Shown: positions 1 to 7,994 of the stretch, piece after piece
How positions within the stretch are numbered: the first letter of the stretch is position 1
Layout: every line of letters starts with the position of its first letter
NCBI GenBank assembly: GCA_036001245.1
Contig: DASYUL010000061.1
Span: 1 to 64,000, forward strand
Length of the DNA stretch: 64,000 nucleotides
Reading direction: 5' to 3'
From: Gp7-AA6 sp036001245
Lineage (GTDB): Bacteria > Acidobacteriota > Thermoanaerobaculia > UBA5066 > Gp7-AA6
The notes under the pieces: generated by a model
Seen by the model: the letters and a program-made list of their open reading frames with translations, nothing else
The model's database searches: none
Told to the model about the DNA's origin: nothing
Made by a program: the position numbers and the translations under genes

Positions 1-99
1 GGCGACTATCTCCTCGTGATCGATCTCGTCCGCGACGGGGTCTCCTGGTTCCAATACAAGGGCGCTCCGCAGTTGACCCACCCAGTCAAGATTCTCTGA
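1..99 (+). CDS. C-terminal end of a protein, probably glycosyltransferase-associated (partial)
   Basis: An open frame enters from the left edge and stops at TGA 97-99, giving 32 residues that begin GDYLLVIDLVRDGVSWFQ. The same pattern (hydrophobic strand, IDLV, then (T/S)WF) ends the GT2 glycosyltransferase at 5318-6574, so this is probably the same type of C-terminal beta-sandwich domain on a neighbouring glycosyltransferase. The stop overlaps the ATG of the next gene (TGATG), which implies translational coupling. The catalytic part lies outside the window, so function rests on this tail only. Confidence 0.55.
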   Translation, partial: GDYLLVIDLVRDGVSWFQYKGAPQLTHPVKIL

Positions 100-2066
100 T
101 GGTCTCGACCTCCGCGCGGACGGAGGAGGACTCTCACCGTCGGCGCCTTCGGGCCTTCCTCTCCCCGTCGCAGGCATCGCGACCCGACCCGTACCCACTC
201 GCTCGCCTCGGACCCGCGGCCTTCGCTCTCTTCGCGAGCGCGATCAGTCTCTACCTGGCACACGTGATCGTCGCGATCGCGAGCCAGCGGTACCTTTTCG
301 GAGACAATCCGTGGTTCCTCATCAAGCTCCTCTCTGAGGGACACTCCGCGAACTGGAGCACGAACTGGCCGAAGGATTTCTACGTCAGCCGGATCGGGGC
401 GTTCGCCGTCCTCGAGCTCCCGACGCTCCTTGCATCCGTCGTCGCCCCCGATCGCTTCCCGCTCCTGTCGGCCGTTTTCGGTGCGACCGCGTTCCTGCAC
501 AAGCCGCTCGCGCTCGCCGCTTGTTACGCGGCGGTCAAGGACAAGCGCTGGCTGGTCTTCCCGGCCGCGTCGCTCTTCGCCGCGTCGATCAACGCCGAGA
601 TCTACATCGCGAGCGAGACGCATCTCCTGCTCTCGCTCTTCTGGCCGCTTCTCTTCCTTCTTCTCTTCTCGGAAAGGTTGCACGGCTGGCGGCTCGTTCT
701 GGTTTCCCTGTTGGCCATTCCCACGATCCTCTCCTACGAGACGATGCTCGTGTTCGGCATGTTCCTCGCGGTCGCCGCGTTTCGAGCCGGCCTCGGTGCT
801 CCGCGCTCGCGCGGGCAGCGGTGGATTCGGGCATCACTGGCGGCATGGTTCGTTCTCGGAGCGCTTTTCGGGGCGATCGCGATTCTCCATCCCCGCGACG
901 CGATTCAGCGGGACGCCTTCCTGAGCGGGCTCCTGTCTTTCGCCGCCCACCCGGCCATGCACGTCGGTGCAACCCTTTCGGCCTTCGTCGGTCTCGTGTG
1001 TGCGGGAATCCTCGTCGCAGGCGAGCGGCATCCCCGCCTCGTCCGGCTTCTCGTCGCCCTCGGCGTCGCTTCCTCCGCTGCCGTCCTTCTGCCGATCCTG
1101 ATCGCTCCCGAGCGGACCGATTTCGCTCCGCAGGTAGGGGCGCGCGTCCTTCACGTGCCGCTGCCGGCGCTCCTTGCGATCGTGGTCCTCCTCGCTTTTC
1201 GCGGAGCGATCCGAATTGGAGCGCGCACGTTCAACGCCCTGTTCGTGGTCATTTCGGCTCTGGGAATCGCTCAATCGACCTGGCAGCTCCTCGCCACCTC
1301 TCAGTGGTCGAACATGCTCACCCTCTTGAAACAGGAGCTTCGGACTCACTCCGGACCGCTCCCGTACGAACAGTCGGCGATGTCGCGGGCGGCAGTCGGC
1401 GGCCAGCCGGTTGCGGCGCTCCACGCGCGATGGCCGCTTCTTCCTCTGAGCGTCGTCCTCGCCGAGGGCCGTGTCGTTCGTTCGATGATCGTCTTCCGGG
1501 ACGGGACCTTTCAGCCGTTCGACCCCGACCGGCAGTCCGATTTCCCACGGCTCGAGCGATACGGTTTCGACGCCCGGCCCTACTTCGAGGCGCTTCGGTC
1601 GAGCCGGGCGTATCGACCGGGAGCGGTCATCGATTTCACGGACAGGGGAAATTCAGGTCGCTACCGAACCGGCTCGTGGTGGACGCCCGAGCCGTGGGCG
1701 ACGTGGACCGGCGGGCCGGAATCCGGGCTTCGCCTCGAGCTCGCGGGCTGGGACGGCGGGGACCTCGAGCTCGACGCGACCATGGGGTCCTTCGTGAACG
1801 ACCGGAATCCGGCCGTGAGCGTTCAGGTCCTCGCCAATGACTGTCCCGTCGCCACCTGGGACTTCATGGCATCGCGGCGCGACGATCAGATCCGGCCGAG
1901 GAGAGCGATCCTTCCCGCCTCCTGCCTCGCCCGGCGCGAGGAAGTCGCGATCGACTTCCGAATCCGCGGCGCGATGTCGCCCGACGCGGCCGGCCGAGGA
2001 GGAGATCCGCGGAAGCTGGCGGTCGCTTTCGTCAATGCACGACTGGGCGCGGCTCATCCGCCCTAG
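99..2066 (+). CDS. Multi-spanning membrane protein with C-terminal beta-sandwich domain; GT-C-like, function unproven
   Basis: A 655-residue protein. The first ~410 residues hold about ten hydrophobic segments, starting near residue 38 (GPAAFALFASAISLYLAHVI). They are separated by short loops, including an Asp-containing first loop (YLFGDNPWF), as in polytopic GT-C glycan enzymes. Residues ~440-655 are soluble. They include a PEPWATWTG stretch resembling the PE-WG-W motif seen in C-terminal domains of bacterial membrane glycan proteins. The ATG overlaps the upstream stop, and the gene sits among glycosyltransferases, so a role in polysaccharide assembly or modification is likely. I do not recognise a specific family member. 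Its stop shares the tetranucleotide CTAG with the stop of the convergent FkbM gene. Confidence 0.7.
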   Translation: MVSTSARTEEDSHRRRLRAFLSPSQASRPDPYPLARLGPAAFALFASAISLYLAHVIVAIASQRYLFGDNPWFLIKLLSEGHSANWSTNWPKDFYVSRIGAFAVLELPTLLASVVAPDRFPLLSAVFGATAFLHKPLALAACYAAVKDKRWLVFPAASLFAASINAEIYIASETHLLLSLFWPLLFLLLFSERLHGWRLVLVSLLAIPTILSYETMLVFGMFLAVAAFRAGLGAPRSRGQRWIRASLAAWFVLGALFGAIAILHPRDAIQRDAFLSGLLSFAAHPAMHVGATLSAFVGLVCAGILVAGERHPRLVRLLVALGVASSAAVLLPILIAPERTDFAPQVGARVLHVPLPALLAIVVLLAFRGAIRIGARTFNALFVVISALGIAQSTWQLLATSQWSNMLTLLKQELRTHSGPLPYEQSAMSRAAVGGQPVAALHARWPLLPLSVVLAEGRVVRSMIVFRDGTFQPFDPDRQSDFPRLERYGFDARPYFEALRSSRAYRPGAVIDFTDRGNSGRYRTGSWWTPEPWATWTGGPESGLRLELAGWDGGDLELDATMGSFVNDRNPAVSVQVLANDCPVATWDFMASRRDDQIRPRRAILPASCLARREEVAIDFRIRGAMSPDAAGRGGDPRKLAVAFVNARLGAAHPP

Positions 2067-2818
2067 GGAGACGATCGGAGCTGCGCGAGAACGCGCCGGC
2101 GTAACGACGCGGCCTCATCGGGTAAGGCGACATAGTCCCAGACCTGCTGAGCGGTCGCGCTCTCGGCGAAGGCTTCGCGCGTCGGAAGTGACCGTCCCAG
2201 GATGTCGTACAGCCGATAGTCGCGCCCGGACCAGAAGTCGGCCATCTCCCCGACCGTCACGTCGTAGTTCCCGATCGAGTTGGCGCCGAACTCGAACGTC
2301 ACAACCGGCCGGAAGCGGGCCAGAGTCCGCGATGCGCCGCGCAGGATGTGCAGCTCCCCGCCTTCCGCATCGATCTTGACGTAGCCGAGAGAGTCGAGGT
2401 CGCGCGTGAACTCGTCGAGACGCCGAACCTCGATCGGAATTCGCTCGACCGCTGTCGGAACGTCGTAGACCCGCTCCTGCAGACCGCTGTATGCCATGGC
2501 GTCGCGAGCGACGACGAACTCGGTCGCGCCCGAGGCGTCGCCCAGAGCGCATCCGTAAACGGTGACGAGGGGCCGCAGGTCGGCGAGCTCCTCTTCGAAT
2601 CGAAGCGCGAGGGCCTCCCGGCAGAACGTCAGGGGCTCGAAGGCGAGAACGCGACCGGTCGGCGCGACACGCCGGCCCATCGGGATCAGGTGACGACCGA
2701 GATGCGCGCCGACGTCGATCGCAACGTCTCCGGGTTCGAGCAACGATTCATAAACCGACTGAACCCGCGCCTCGTAGTCCTGCGTCAGCTGCTTTGCCGG
2801 GTCGCCGGCTTTTTCCAC
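2063..2818 (-). CDS. FkbM family SAM-dependent methyltransferase
   Basis: About 251 residues with the FkbM/Methyltransf_21 pattern. Motif I is DVAIDVGAHLGRHLIPMG, followed by an FEPLTFCREAL acidic strand, a KIDAEGGELHILRGA core and a late VVTFEFG strand. Such enzymes O-methylate sugars or other small groups. The chosen start is GTG at 2818, because it overlaps the upstream stop as TAGTG with a GGGAG stretch about 10 nt before it. An in-frame ATG at 2875 would overlap the upstream gene by 58 nt and is less likely. Coupling to the upstream GT2 suggests it methylates the glycan which that enzyme extends. Exact substrate unknown. Confidence 0.85.
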   Translation of the reverse strand: MEKAGDPAKQLTQDYEARVQSVYESLLEPGDVAIDVGAHLGRHLIPMGRRVAPTGRVLAFEPLTFCREALALRFEEELADLRPLVTVYGCALGDASGATEFVVARDAMAYSGLQERVYDVPTAVERIPIEVRRLDEFTRDLDSLGYVKIDAEGGELHILRGASRTLARFRPVVTFEFGANSIGNYDVTVGEMADFWSGRDYRLYDILGRSLPTREAFAESATAQQVWDYVALPDEAASLRRRVLAQLRSSP

Positions 2819-4044
2819 TATCCGGCGCTCCCGCGTCCGCGGGCTTCGATCAGCCGGCGGAGTGATGACCACCATCCCGCGGGGCGCTGCGTGGCCTCGA
2901 GCGCTCGCGCGAGCTCCGCGATTCGGGCCTCGAGATCGGCGATGGCGGCCGCCGTCTTCCGGTGGCCGTCGGCGAGCGCTGCCGACTCCCGTTCGAGCTC
3001 CGCGGACCGACCCTCTTCCCGTCCGAGACTGCGTTCGAGCTCGGCGACCCGCCCCTGCGCGGCCGCGAGGGCATCGGCGCGCTCCTTGAGATCGGAGACC
3101 TCGCTCGCAACGTCCTCGAGCGCCTCTTTCTCCGACTTGAGCTGCCCGAGCTCCTTGTCCCGCGCCTCGAGAGACGCCTGAAGCTGCCGCGTCTGGTACT
3201 CGGCGTAACGCGTGACCTCGTTGGCGAGCATCAGCTCGAGTCGAACCTGGTCGGCATCGAAGGGCCGGAGCTCGGCCGGGTCGGCGAGGAAACTGTGGGC
3301 GGGATCCGAGATCGAATCGTACTGAATGTGCCAGTCGCGGGAGCGCTCGCGATCGAGGAATCGCCCCTTCCGCTCTTCGAAGACTTTCCGTCTTCCCTGT
3401 TCCTGCCCCCGGATCGGGTAGTGCCTCATCAGGAACGGGATCGGAAAGACGTTGCGGTTCGGAAACCCGACTTCGTGTCCGCCGGAGGGGGTGAGCGAAA
3501 CCGGGCGGCCGCCCTTCCAGCACTTCAACTGGCTGCGGTCGAACTCGGCGGCCTCTTTCCAGTAGGAGAAGTGTTCCCGGGGATCGGCCCCGTGGACGAA
3601 ACCGTCATCGATCGGCGGGAAGTTGAAGACCCGAAACCCGATGCAGTTGTAACCCAGACGGTCGACCCAGCGGATCGCCTCTCGCAGAGACATCCCGGGC
3701 CAGGGGGCTTCGCGAATCTCGTCGGCGTCGTGGTGAAGGTACCAGTCGCCGTCGAGCTCCCGCGCGAGCTCCTCCTTGCGCTGGAGGATCGCCGTCCAGT
3801 CGAAAGGGTGGGGTTGACCGCCCGGCGGCAGCGTGGCGGGAAACTTCTCGATTCCGAGCAGTCCCTTTCCGAGCCATGGCGACGCCTCCTCGGCGGTCGC
3901 GTCGGTCGAGTGGTTGTCGATCAGGTAGACGTCGACACCGTTTTCGACGAGGTGACCGATGACCGGCGAAATGATGTCCGCTTCGTTGTAGACGGAGAGT
4001 ATGGCGACGACGCGGAACGAATCCTTGGGTGTAGGGCTTCGCAA
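2818..4044 (-). CDS. GT2-like glycosyltransferase with long C-terminal coiled coil
   Basis: 408 residues. The N-terminal ~260 residues look like a GT-A fold enzyme: RVVAILSVYNEADII, then an LIDNHSTDAT nucleotide-binding turn and a DGDWYLHHDADEIRE acidic motif in the DxD position. Residues ~275-390 are a long heptad-rich, Glu/Arg/Leu-dominated coiled coil (repeated LEARDKELGQLKSEKEAL-type sequence). A short basic tail follows. Such coiled coils often set chain length or tether partner enzymes in polysaccharide systems; that role is inferred. The start is TTG at 4044 with a TAAACT hexamer 9 nt before it. The gene is coupled to the FkbM gene downstream and diverges from the GT4 gene at 4146. Confidence 0.82.
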   Translation of the reverse strand: MRSPTPKDSFRVVAILSVYNEADIISPVIGHLVENGVDVYLIDNHSTDATAEEASPWLGKGLLGIEKFPATLPPGGQPHPFDWTAILQRKEELARELDGDWYLHHDADEIREAPWPGMSLREAIRWVDRLGYNCIGFRVFNFPPIDDGFVHGADPREHFSYWKEAAEFDRSQLKCWKGGRPVSLTPSGGHEVGFPNRNVFPIPFLMRHYPIRGQEQGRRKVFEERKGRFLDRERSRDWHIQYDSISDPAHSFLADPAELRPFDADQVRLELMLANEVTRYAEYQTRQLQASLEARDKELGQLKSEKEALEDVASEVSDLKERADALAAAQGRVAELERSLGREEGRSAELERESAALADGHRKTAAAIADLEARIAELARALEATQRPAGWWSSLRRLIEARGRGSAG

Positions 4045-4053
4045 TTTGCGAGG

Positions 4054-4059
4054 AGTTTA
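4054..4059 (-). promoter_or_regulatory. -10-like hexamer TAAACT, 9 nt before the TTG of the GT2 gene
   Basis: On the minus strand TAAACT is followed by nine bases and then the TTG start at 4044. There is no room for a normal ribosome binding site after transcription initiation, so the transcript would be leaderless or nearly so. No convincing -35 is visible. The spacing matches seven other starts in the window. Confidence 0.4.
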
Positions 4060-4145
4060 GCTCGGAAACGGAGACGATCTCCCAGGTTTCGGGCGGTGGC
4101 GGCGCTCGACTATTCTTTGCTCTCCGAATCTTCATCGACGCGCCG

Positions 4146-5321
4146 ATGGCAAGCAAGGAGACAGGTCTGCCGGAGACTTCTCGGTCGCGGATTGGCCGGA
4201 TCGTGTCGCGTCTCGACCCGCGGGAAGGAGGGCAACGCGATCTCTCCGTGCTCTACGTCTACCGGTTCTGTGGACTGGGAGGGGTGGAGACCTCGATTAC
4301 CACGAAGGTTCGCGCTCTCTCGCGATTCCGGGTCGACGCCCGCGCGCTCTTTCTCGAGCACTACGGCGTCGGCGCGGAGGAGATCGCCCGATCCCCGGGC
4401 GTCCTGTTCGGCCTCGCGATTCCCGAGGTCGAACGACTCTTGAGGGAGGTCGAGATCGTCGTCGTCACGGATTTTCCGGAGTTCCTCGACGTCATCGCGT
4501 CGTCGGGCTCGTCGGCCCGGGTCGTATTCGAGAGCCACGCCTCGTACCCGCCGGCTCTGGAGAGGTTCTACAGCCGGTTGGAGAGCCGCTCGATCTCCGC
4601 GATCGTCGTTCCGTCGGAGTTCAACCGGCGGCTGATGCTCCGGTTCGGAATCTCTCGCGACGACGTTCACGTGATTCCAAATGCCGTCGACGCGAGGACG
4701 TTTCGTCCCGCCAATCCCCCGCGGGACGTACTCGCCCGGGTGGGCTCGCCGCGTGCGCCGCTGATCGTGTGGGTCGGGCGGCTCGAGGATCAGAAGAGCC
4801 CCCTGGAGTTCGTTCGAATCGGAATCGGTCTCCTGCGAGAGAGACGGGATTTCCGGTTCGCTTTCGTCGGAGATACGCCCGAGTACGAGGATTCCGTCGT
4901 GGAAATCCGACGGGAGATCCCCCCGCAATTCCACGACGCGTTTCTCTTTCTCCGAGGCTTCGCCCCGAGCGAGATGCCCGGCGTCTACAACGCCGCCCGC
5001 GTCAGCGGGGGGTGCCTCGTCTCGACCTCCCTGAACGAATCCCAGCCGATGGTGTTTCTCGAGGCGATGGCGTGCGAGTGCCCCGTCGTTTCGACCCGGG
5101 TCGGAGGCGTCCCCGAGATCCTCGAGGACGGCAGGACAGGGCGCCTGTACGATCTCGGAGATGACGAGACCGCGCGACTCGCGATCGTGGAGCTCGCCGA
5201 TCCCGGCCGCCGCCGGGCGCGCCAATCGATGACGCGCCGCGCCCGCGCCGACGTGCGCGAGCGGCACGGCCTCTCCGCCGTCGGCGCCCGCTATCGCGAG
5301 CTCTTCGACGGTATCCGATGA
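4146..5321 (+). CDS. GT4 family glycosyltransferase
   Basis: 391 residues with a two-Rossmann GT-B architecture. The N-terminal domain starts VLYVYRFCGLGGVETSITTK, with the GGVE motif of GT4 enzymes. An IPNAVD linker follows. The C-terminal donor-binding domain has LIVWVGRLEDQKSPLEFV and the EX7E-type segment FLEAMACECPVVSTRVGGVPEIL. It transfers a sugar from a nucleotide donor, probably on the cytoplasmic face of the membrane. Its stop overlaps the next gene's ATG (ATGA). The start chosen is ATG 4146, about 35 nt after a TATTCT hexamer. A start further downstream, just before the glycine-rich loop, cannot be excluded. Confidence 0.88.
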   Translation: MASKETGLPETSRSRIGRIVSRLDPREGGQRDLSVLYVYRFCGLGGVETSITTKVRALSRFRVDARALFLEHYGVGAEEIARSPGVLFGLAIPEVERLLREVEIVVVTDFPEFLDVIASSGSSARVVFESHASYPPALERFYSRLESRSISAIVVPSEFNRRLMLRFGISRDDVHVIPNAVDARTFRPANPPRDVLARVGSPRAPLIVWVGRLEDQKSPLEFVRIGIGLLRERRDFRFAFVGDTPEYEDSVVEIRREIPPQFHDAFLFLRGFAPSEMPGVYNAARVSGGCLVSTSLNESQPMVFLEAMACECPVVSTRVGGVPEILEDGRTGRLYDLGDDETARLAIVELADPGRRRARQSMTRRARADVRERHGLSAVGARYRELFDGIR

Positions 5322-6574
5322 GGAGATCCGGGACCGTCAGCACCATCGTTCCGGTGTTCAATCGCTCCACGCTGCTGATCGAAGCGGTGGAGAGCGTCCT
5401 CCAGCAGACGTATCCCGACGTCGAGGTGATCGTCGTCGACGACGGGTCGACGGACGAGACCTGGAGAATCTGCCAGAAGCTCGCCCTCCGTGACGATCGG
5501 GTCAGGATTCGCCGTCTCGAGCACGTGGGACGGCCGGGGCTCGTCCGCGAGGCGGGACGGGTGCTCGCCCGCGGCGAGTACATTCAGTACCTCGACAGCG
5601 ACGATCTGCTCGCGCCCGAGCGGTTCTCCGAGATGGTCGAAGCCCTCGAGATCGGCGAGAAGGCGGACCTCGCGTATTGCTTCACCCGGCGCTATGCAGT
5701 CGGGCAACCGCCGAAGCCCGTGCCGGCCGGTCGAACGGGCGAGACGCTCACGCGGGTGTTTCCGGACATCCTCGCGGAACGGCCGTGGTTTACGGCGAGC
5801 GTTCTCTACCGCCGGGACATCTGCGACCGGGCGGGCTCGTGGTCGGACCTTCCCTTCATGGAGGACGTGGAGCTCGACGCGCGGATGGGCCGGCTCGGCG
5901 CCAGGGTCGCACATCGTCCGAAATTTCTTTCGGATTTTCGTGACCACTCGCTCCCCCGGCTGTCGAGGCAGGACCTGCTCGAGCGCCCGGAGGTCCTGGC
6001 GGAAGCCGTGCGCGCGTACTCCATGATCTTTTCCCACGCACGGGCCGCGGGCGTGCCGTCGAACTCCCCCGCCATGAGCCTCTTCATGGAGGACGTCCGG
6101 CTCCTCGGAAGCCGGGCGGAGAAGTTTCTCCTGCAGGAAGAGTCGTCGGTCTGCGCGGGCATGATGAAGGAAGTTTACGGCGCGAACGCGGAGTCCGGAC
6201 TCCGCCTGTCTGCGAAGATCGAACCCCTCGTGACCGATCTCGTCGCCGCGCCCGGGATGGCGACGACGTGCCCGGTTCGGATCGTGAACCGGTCCACGAT
6301 CTCCTACCGCGACGGCTCGTGGCCGGTCTACCTTTCGTACCACCTGATGTCACAGAGCGGAGAGCTCCTCCGGCACGACAACCGCCGGACGAAATTCGAC
6401 GAGCTCCTCCGGCCCGGCGAGGAGAGGGTCGTCGAGCTGGAAATCGAGCCCCTCGACCTTCCGGGTTGCTACGTCCTTCGGATCGATCTCGTCCTCGAGC
6501 GAATCACCTGGTTCGAAGCGCAAGGGACGGAACCGGGCGTCGTTCGGCTCCGCGTCGAAGCGCCGAGCCGCTAG
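5318..6574 (+). CDS. GT2 family glycosyltransferase with C-terminal beta-sandwich domain
   Basis: 418 residues. The N-terminal GT2 domain has VSTIVPVFNRSTLLIEAVES, the VIVVDDGSTDETW turn, and the metal-binding YLDSDD motif around residue 90. Residues ~305-418 form a separate domain (CPVRIVNRS through LRIDLVLERITWFEA), rich in alternating hydrophobic residues as in a beta sandwich. The protein whose tail starts this window appears to end in the same kind of domain. The ATG overlaps the upstream stop by 4 nt, so it is cotranslated with the GT4 enzyme. The acceptor sugar cannot be predicted. Confidence 0.87.
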   Translation: MRRSGTVSTIVPVFNRSTLLIEAVESVLQQTYPDVEVIVVDDGSTDETWRICQKLALRDDRVRIRRLEHVGRPGLVREAGRVLARGEYIQYLDSDDLLAPERFSEMVEALEIGEKADLAYCFTRRYAVGQPPKPVPAGRTGETLTRVFPDILAERPWFTASVLYRRDICDRAGSWSDLPFMEDVELDARMGRLGARVAHRPKFLSDFRDHSLPRLSRQDLLERPEVLAEAVRAYSMIFSHARAAGVPSNSPAMSLFMEDVRLLGSRAEKFLLQEESSVCAGMMKEVYGANAESGLRLSAKIEPLVTDLVAAPGMATTCPVRIVNRSTISYRDGSWPVYLSYHLMSQSGELLRHDNRRTKFDELLRPGEERVVELEIEPLDLPGCYVLRIDLVLERITWFEAQGTEPGVVRLRVEAPSR

Positions 6575-6590
6575 GCGAGTCGTTCCGCCC

Positions 6591-7973
6591 TTGCAGACCA
6601 CACTCACGCCCGGGAGACACGGCTGGTGGCGAAGCCAGATCCTGCTCGCCGTCGCAATCGCGCTGGGAATCGGCCTGCGGCTCCTCTTCGTCTTTCGATT
6701 TCCCGCCGTCACGCCCGACGGACGCCTGTACCGATCCATCGCGGAAACATGGGCGCGGTTCGGCGTCTACGGCACCGATCCCGGGAGCCCGTCCGCTCTC
6801 CGGATGCCGGGATACCCGGCGTTTCTCGCGGGTATTCACCTCCTGTTCGGATCGATCCGGCCGACCACGGTCTTCCTGGTTCAAACCGTCGTCGATCTGG
6901 CGACCTGCGTCGTCGTCGGAATGCTGGCGGCGACTCTGTTCGACAAGCGGGTCGGCCGAACCGCCTTCGTCCTCGCCCTCCTGTGTCCGTTCACCGCGAA
7001 CTACGTTTCCCTCCTCCTGACCGAGTCGCTCGCGATTTTCACCACGGCGCTCGCGTTGCTCCTCGCCTTCCGTGCCCGGGCACGGCTCGGAGAAAAGTTC
7101 CCGCTCGGCGAACTCGTCGGCGCCGGGGCCGCGACTGGACTGGGAATCCTGATTCGGCCGGACGGCGCAGTCCTGCTTCCGGTCCTCGCCTTCGCACTCT
7201 CGACCCCCGGTCGCGGCGTTGGCTGGAAACGGACCTTCGGGGCGGTGGCGATCGTCAGTGCGGTGGCGCTCGGCTTTCTGGCGCCCTGGGCGGCCCGCAA
7301 CGCCCTGACGCTCGATCGGTTTCAGGTTTTGCAGCCGGGCGTGATCGTGGGAAAGGGCGAGCGGGTCGCGGTCGGATTCAACCGCTGGCTGAGCACCTGG
7401 ATCCTGGACTACGTCTCGGACCAGGAGGTCTGGTGGAAGACGTTCTCCCACGAACCGATCGATCCGGCGGCGCTGCCTCCCCGCGCCTTCGGATCACCGG
7501 GAGACCCGAAGCGGACCCTCGCCCTGATCGCGGAGTTCAACCGGACGGCGACCGTCAGCGAGTCCCTCGACCGGAAGTTCGATGACCTGGCCGCCGAAAG
7601 GATCCGGGCGCGCCCGTGGAGCTACTACGCGATAATTCCCCTGGGAAGAATGGCGGACATGTGGCTCCGGCCGAGGACGCAAATGCTTCCTCTCGAGAGC
7701 CGTTGGTGGGAATTTCGAAACGAGAGGCAATCATGGATCTCGATCGGCTACGCCGGAATCAACCTCGTCTATCTGGCGCTCGCTCTCTCTGGAGCGCTGC
7801 GGCATCTTCGGAGGCCGGAGGTGTGGATCCTCGTCGGGTTTGCGGTTTTGAGGACGGCCGCGATCGCGACCGTGGGGAATCCGTGCAGCCCGGAAGAGAG
7901 ATACACGCTGGAGTGCTATCCAGCCGTGTTGGTTCTCGCGGCGGCTGGGCTGGTGCGGTTTCGAGCTTCCTGA
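6591..7973 (+). CDS. ArnT/PMT-like polytopic membrane glycosyltransferase (GT-C)
   Basis: 460 residues with about nine to eleven hydrophobic segments. After the first membrane segment the external loop reads TPDGRLYRSIAETWA, with an acidic residue where GT39/GT83 enzymes keep their catalytic Asp, and then the conserved-type RMPGYPAFLAGIHLLFG. Enzymes of this fold use polyprenyl-phosphate sugars to glycosylate lipid or protein acceptors outside the cytoplasmic membrane. The start is TTG 6591, 17 nt after the upstream stop, with only a weak Shine-Dalgarno. The next gene encodes a likely polyprenyl-phosphate sugar synthase, which would supply its donor. The pairing is inferred from adjacency. 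Confidence 0.78.
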   Translation: MQTTLTPGRHGWWRSQILLAVAIALGIGLRLLFVFRFPAVTPDGRLYRSIAETWARFGVYGTDPGSPSALRMPGYPAFLAGIHLLFGSIRPTTVFLVQTVVDLATCVVVGMLAATLFDKRVGRTAFVLALLCPFTANYVSLLLTESLAIFTTALALLLAFRARARLGEKFPLGELVGAGAATGLGILIRPDGAVLLPVLAFALSTPGRGVGWKRTFGAVAIVSAVALGFLAPWAARNALTLDRFQVLQPGVIVGKGERVAVGFNRWLSTWILDYVSDQEVWWKTFSHEPIDPAALPPRAFGSPGDPKRTLALIAEFNRTATVSESLDRKFDDLAAERIRARPWSYYAIIPLGRMADMWLRPRTQMLPLESRWWEFRNERQSWISIGYAGINLVYLALALSGALRHLRRPEVWILVGFAVLRTAAIATVGNPCSPEERYTLECYPAVLVLAAAGLVRFRAS

Positions 7974-7994
7974 CCGCGGTCCGGGGAGTCGAAT

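Noticed and set aside
2819..3523. N-terminal extension of the FkbM methyltransferase
   Set aside because: The extension is the shadow of the coiled-coil region of the upstream glycosyltransferase. GTG 2818 gives normal coupling and family length.
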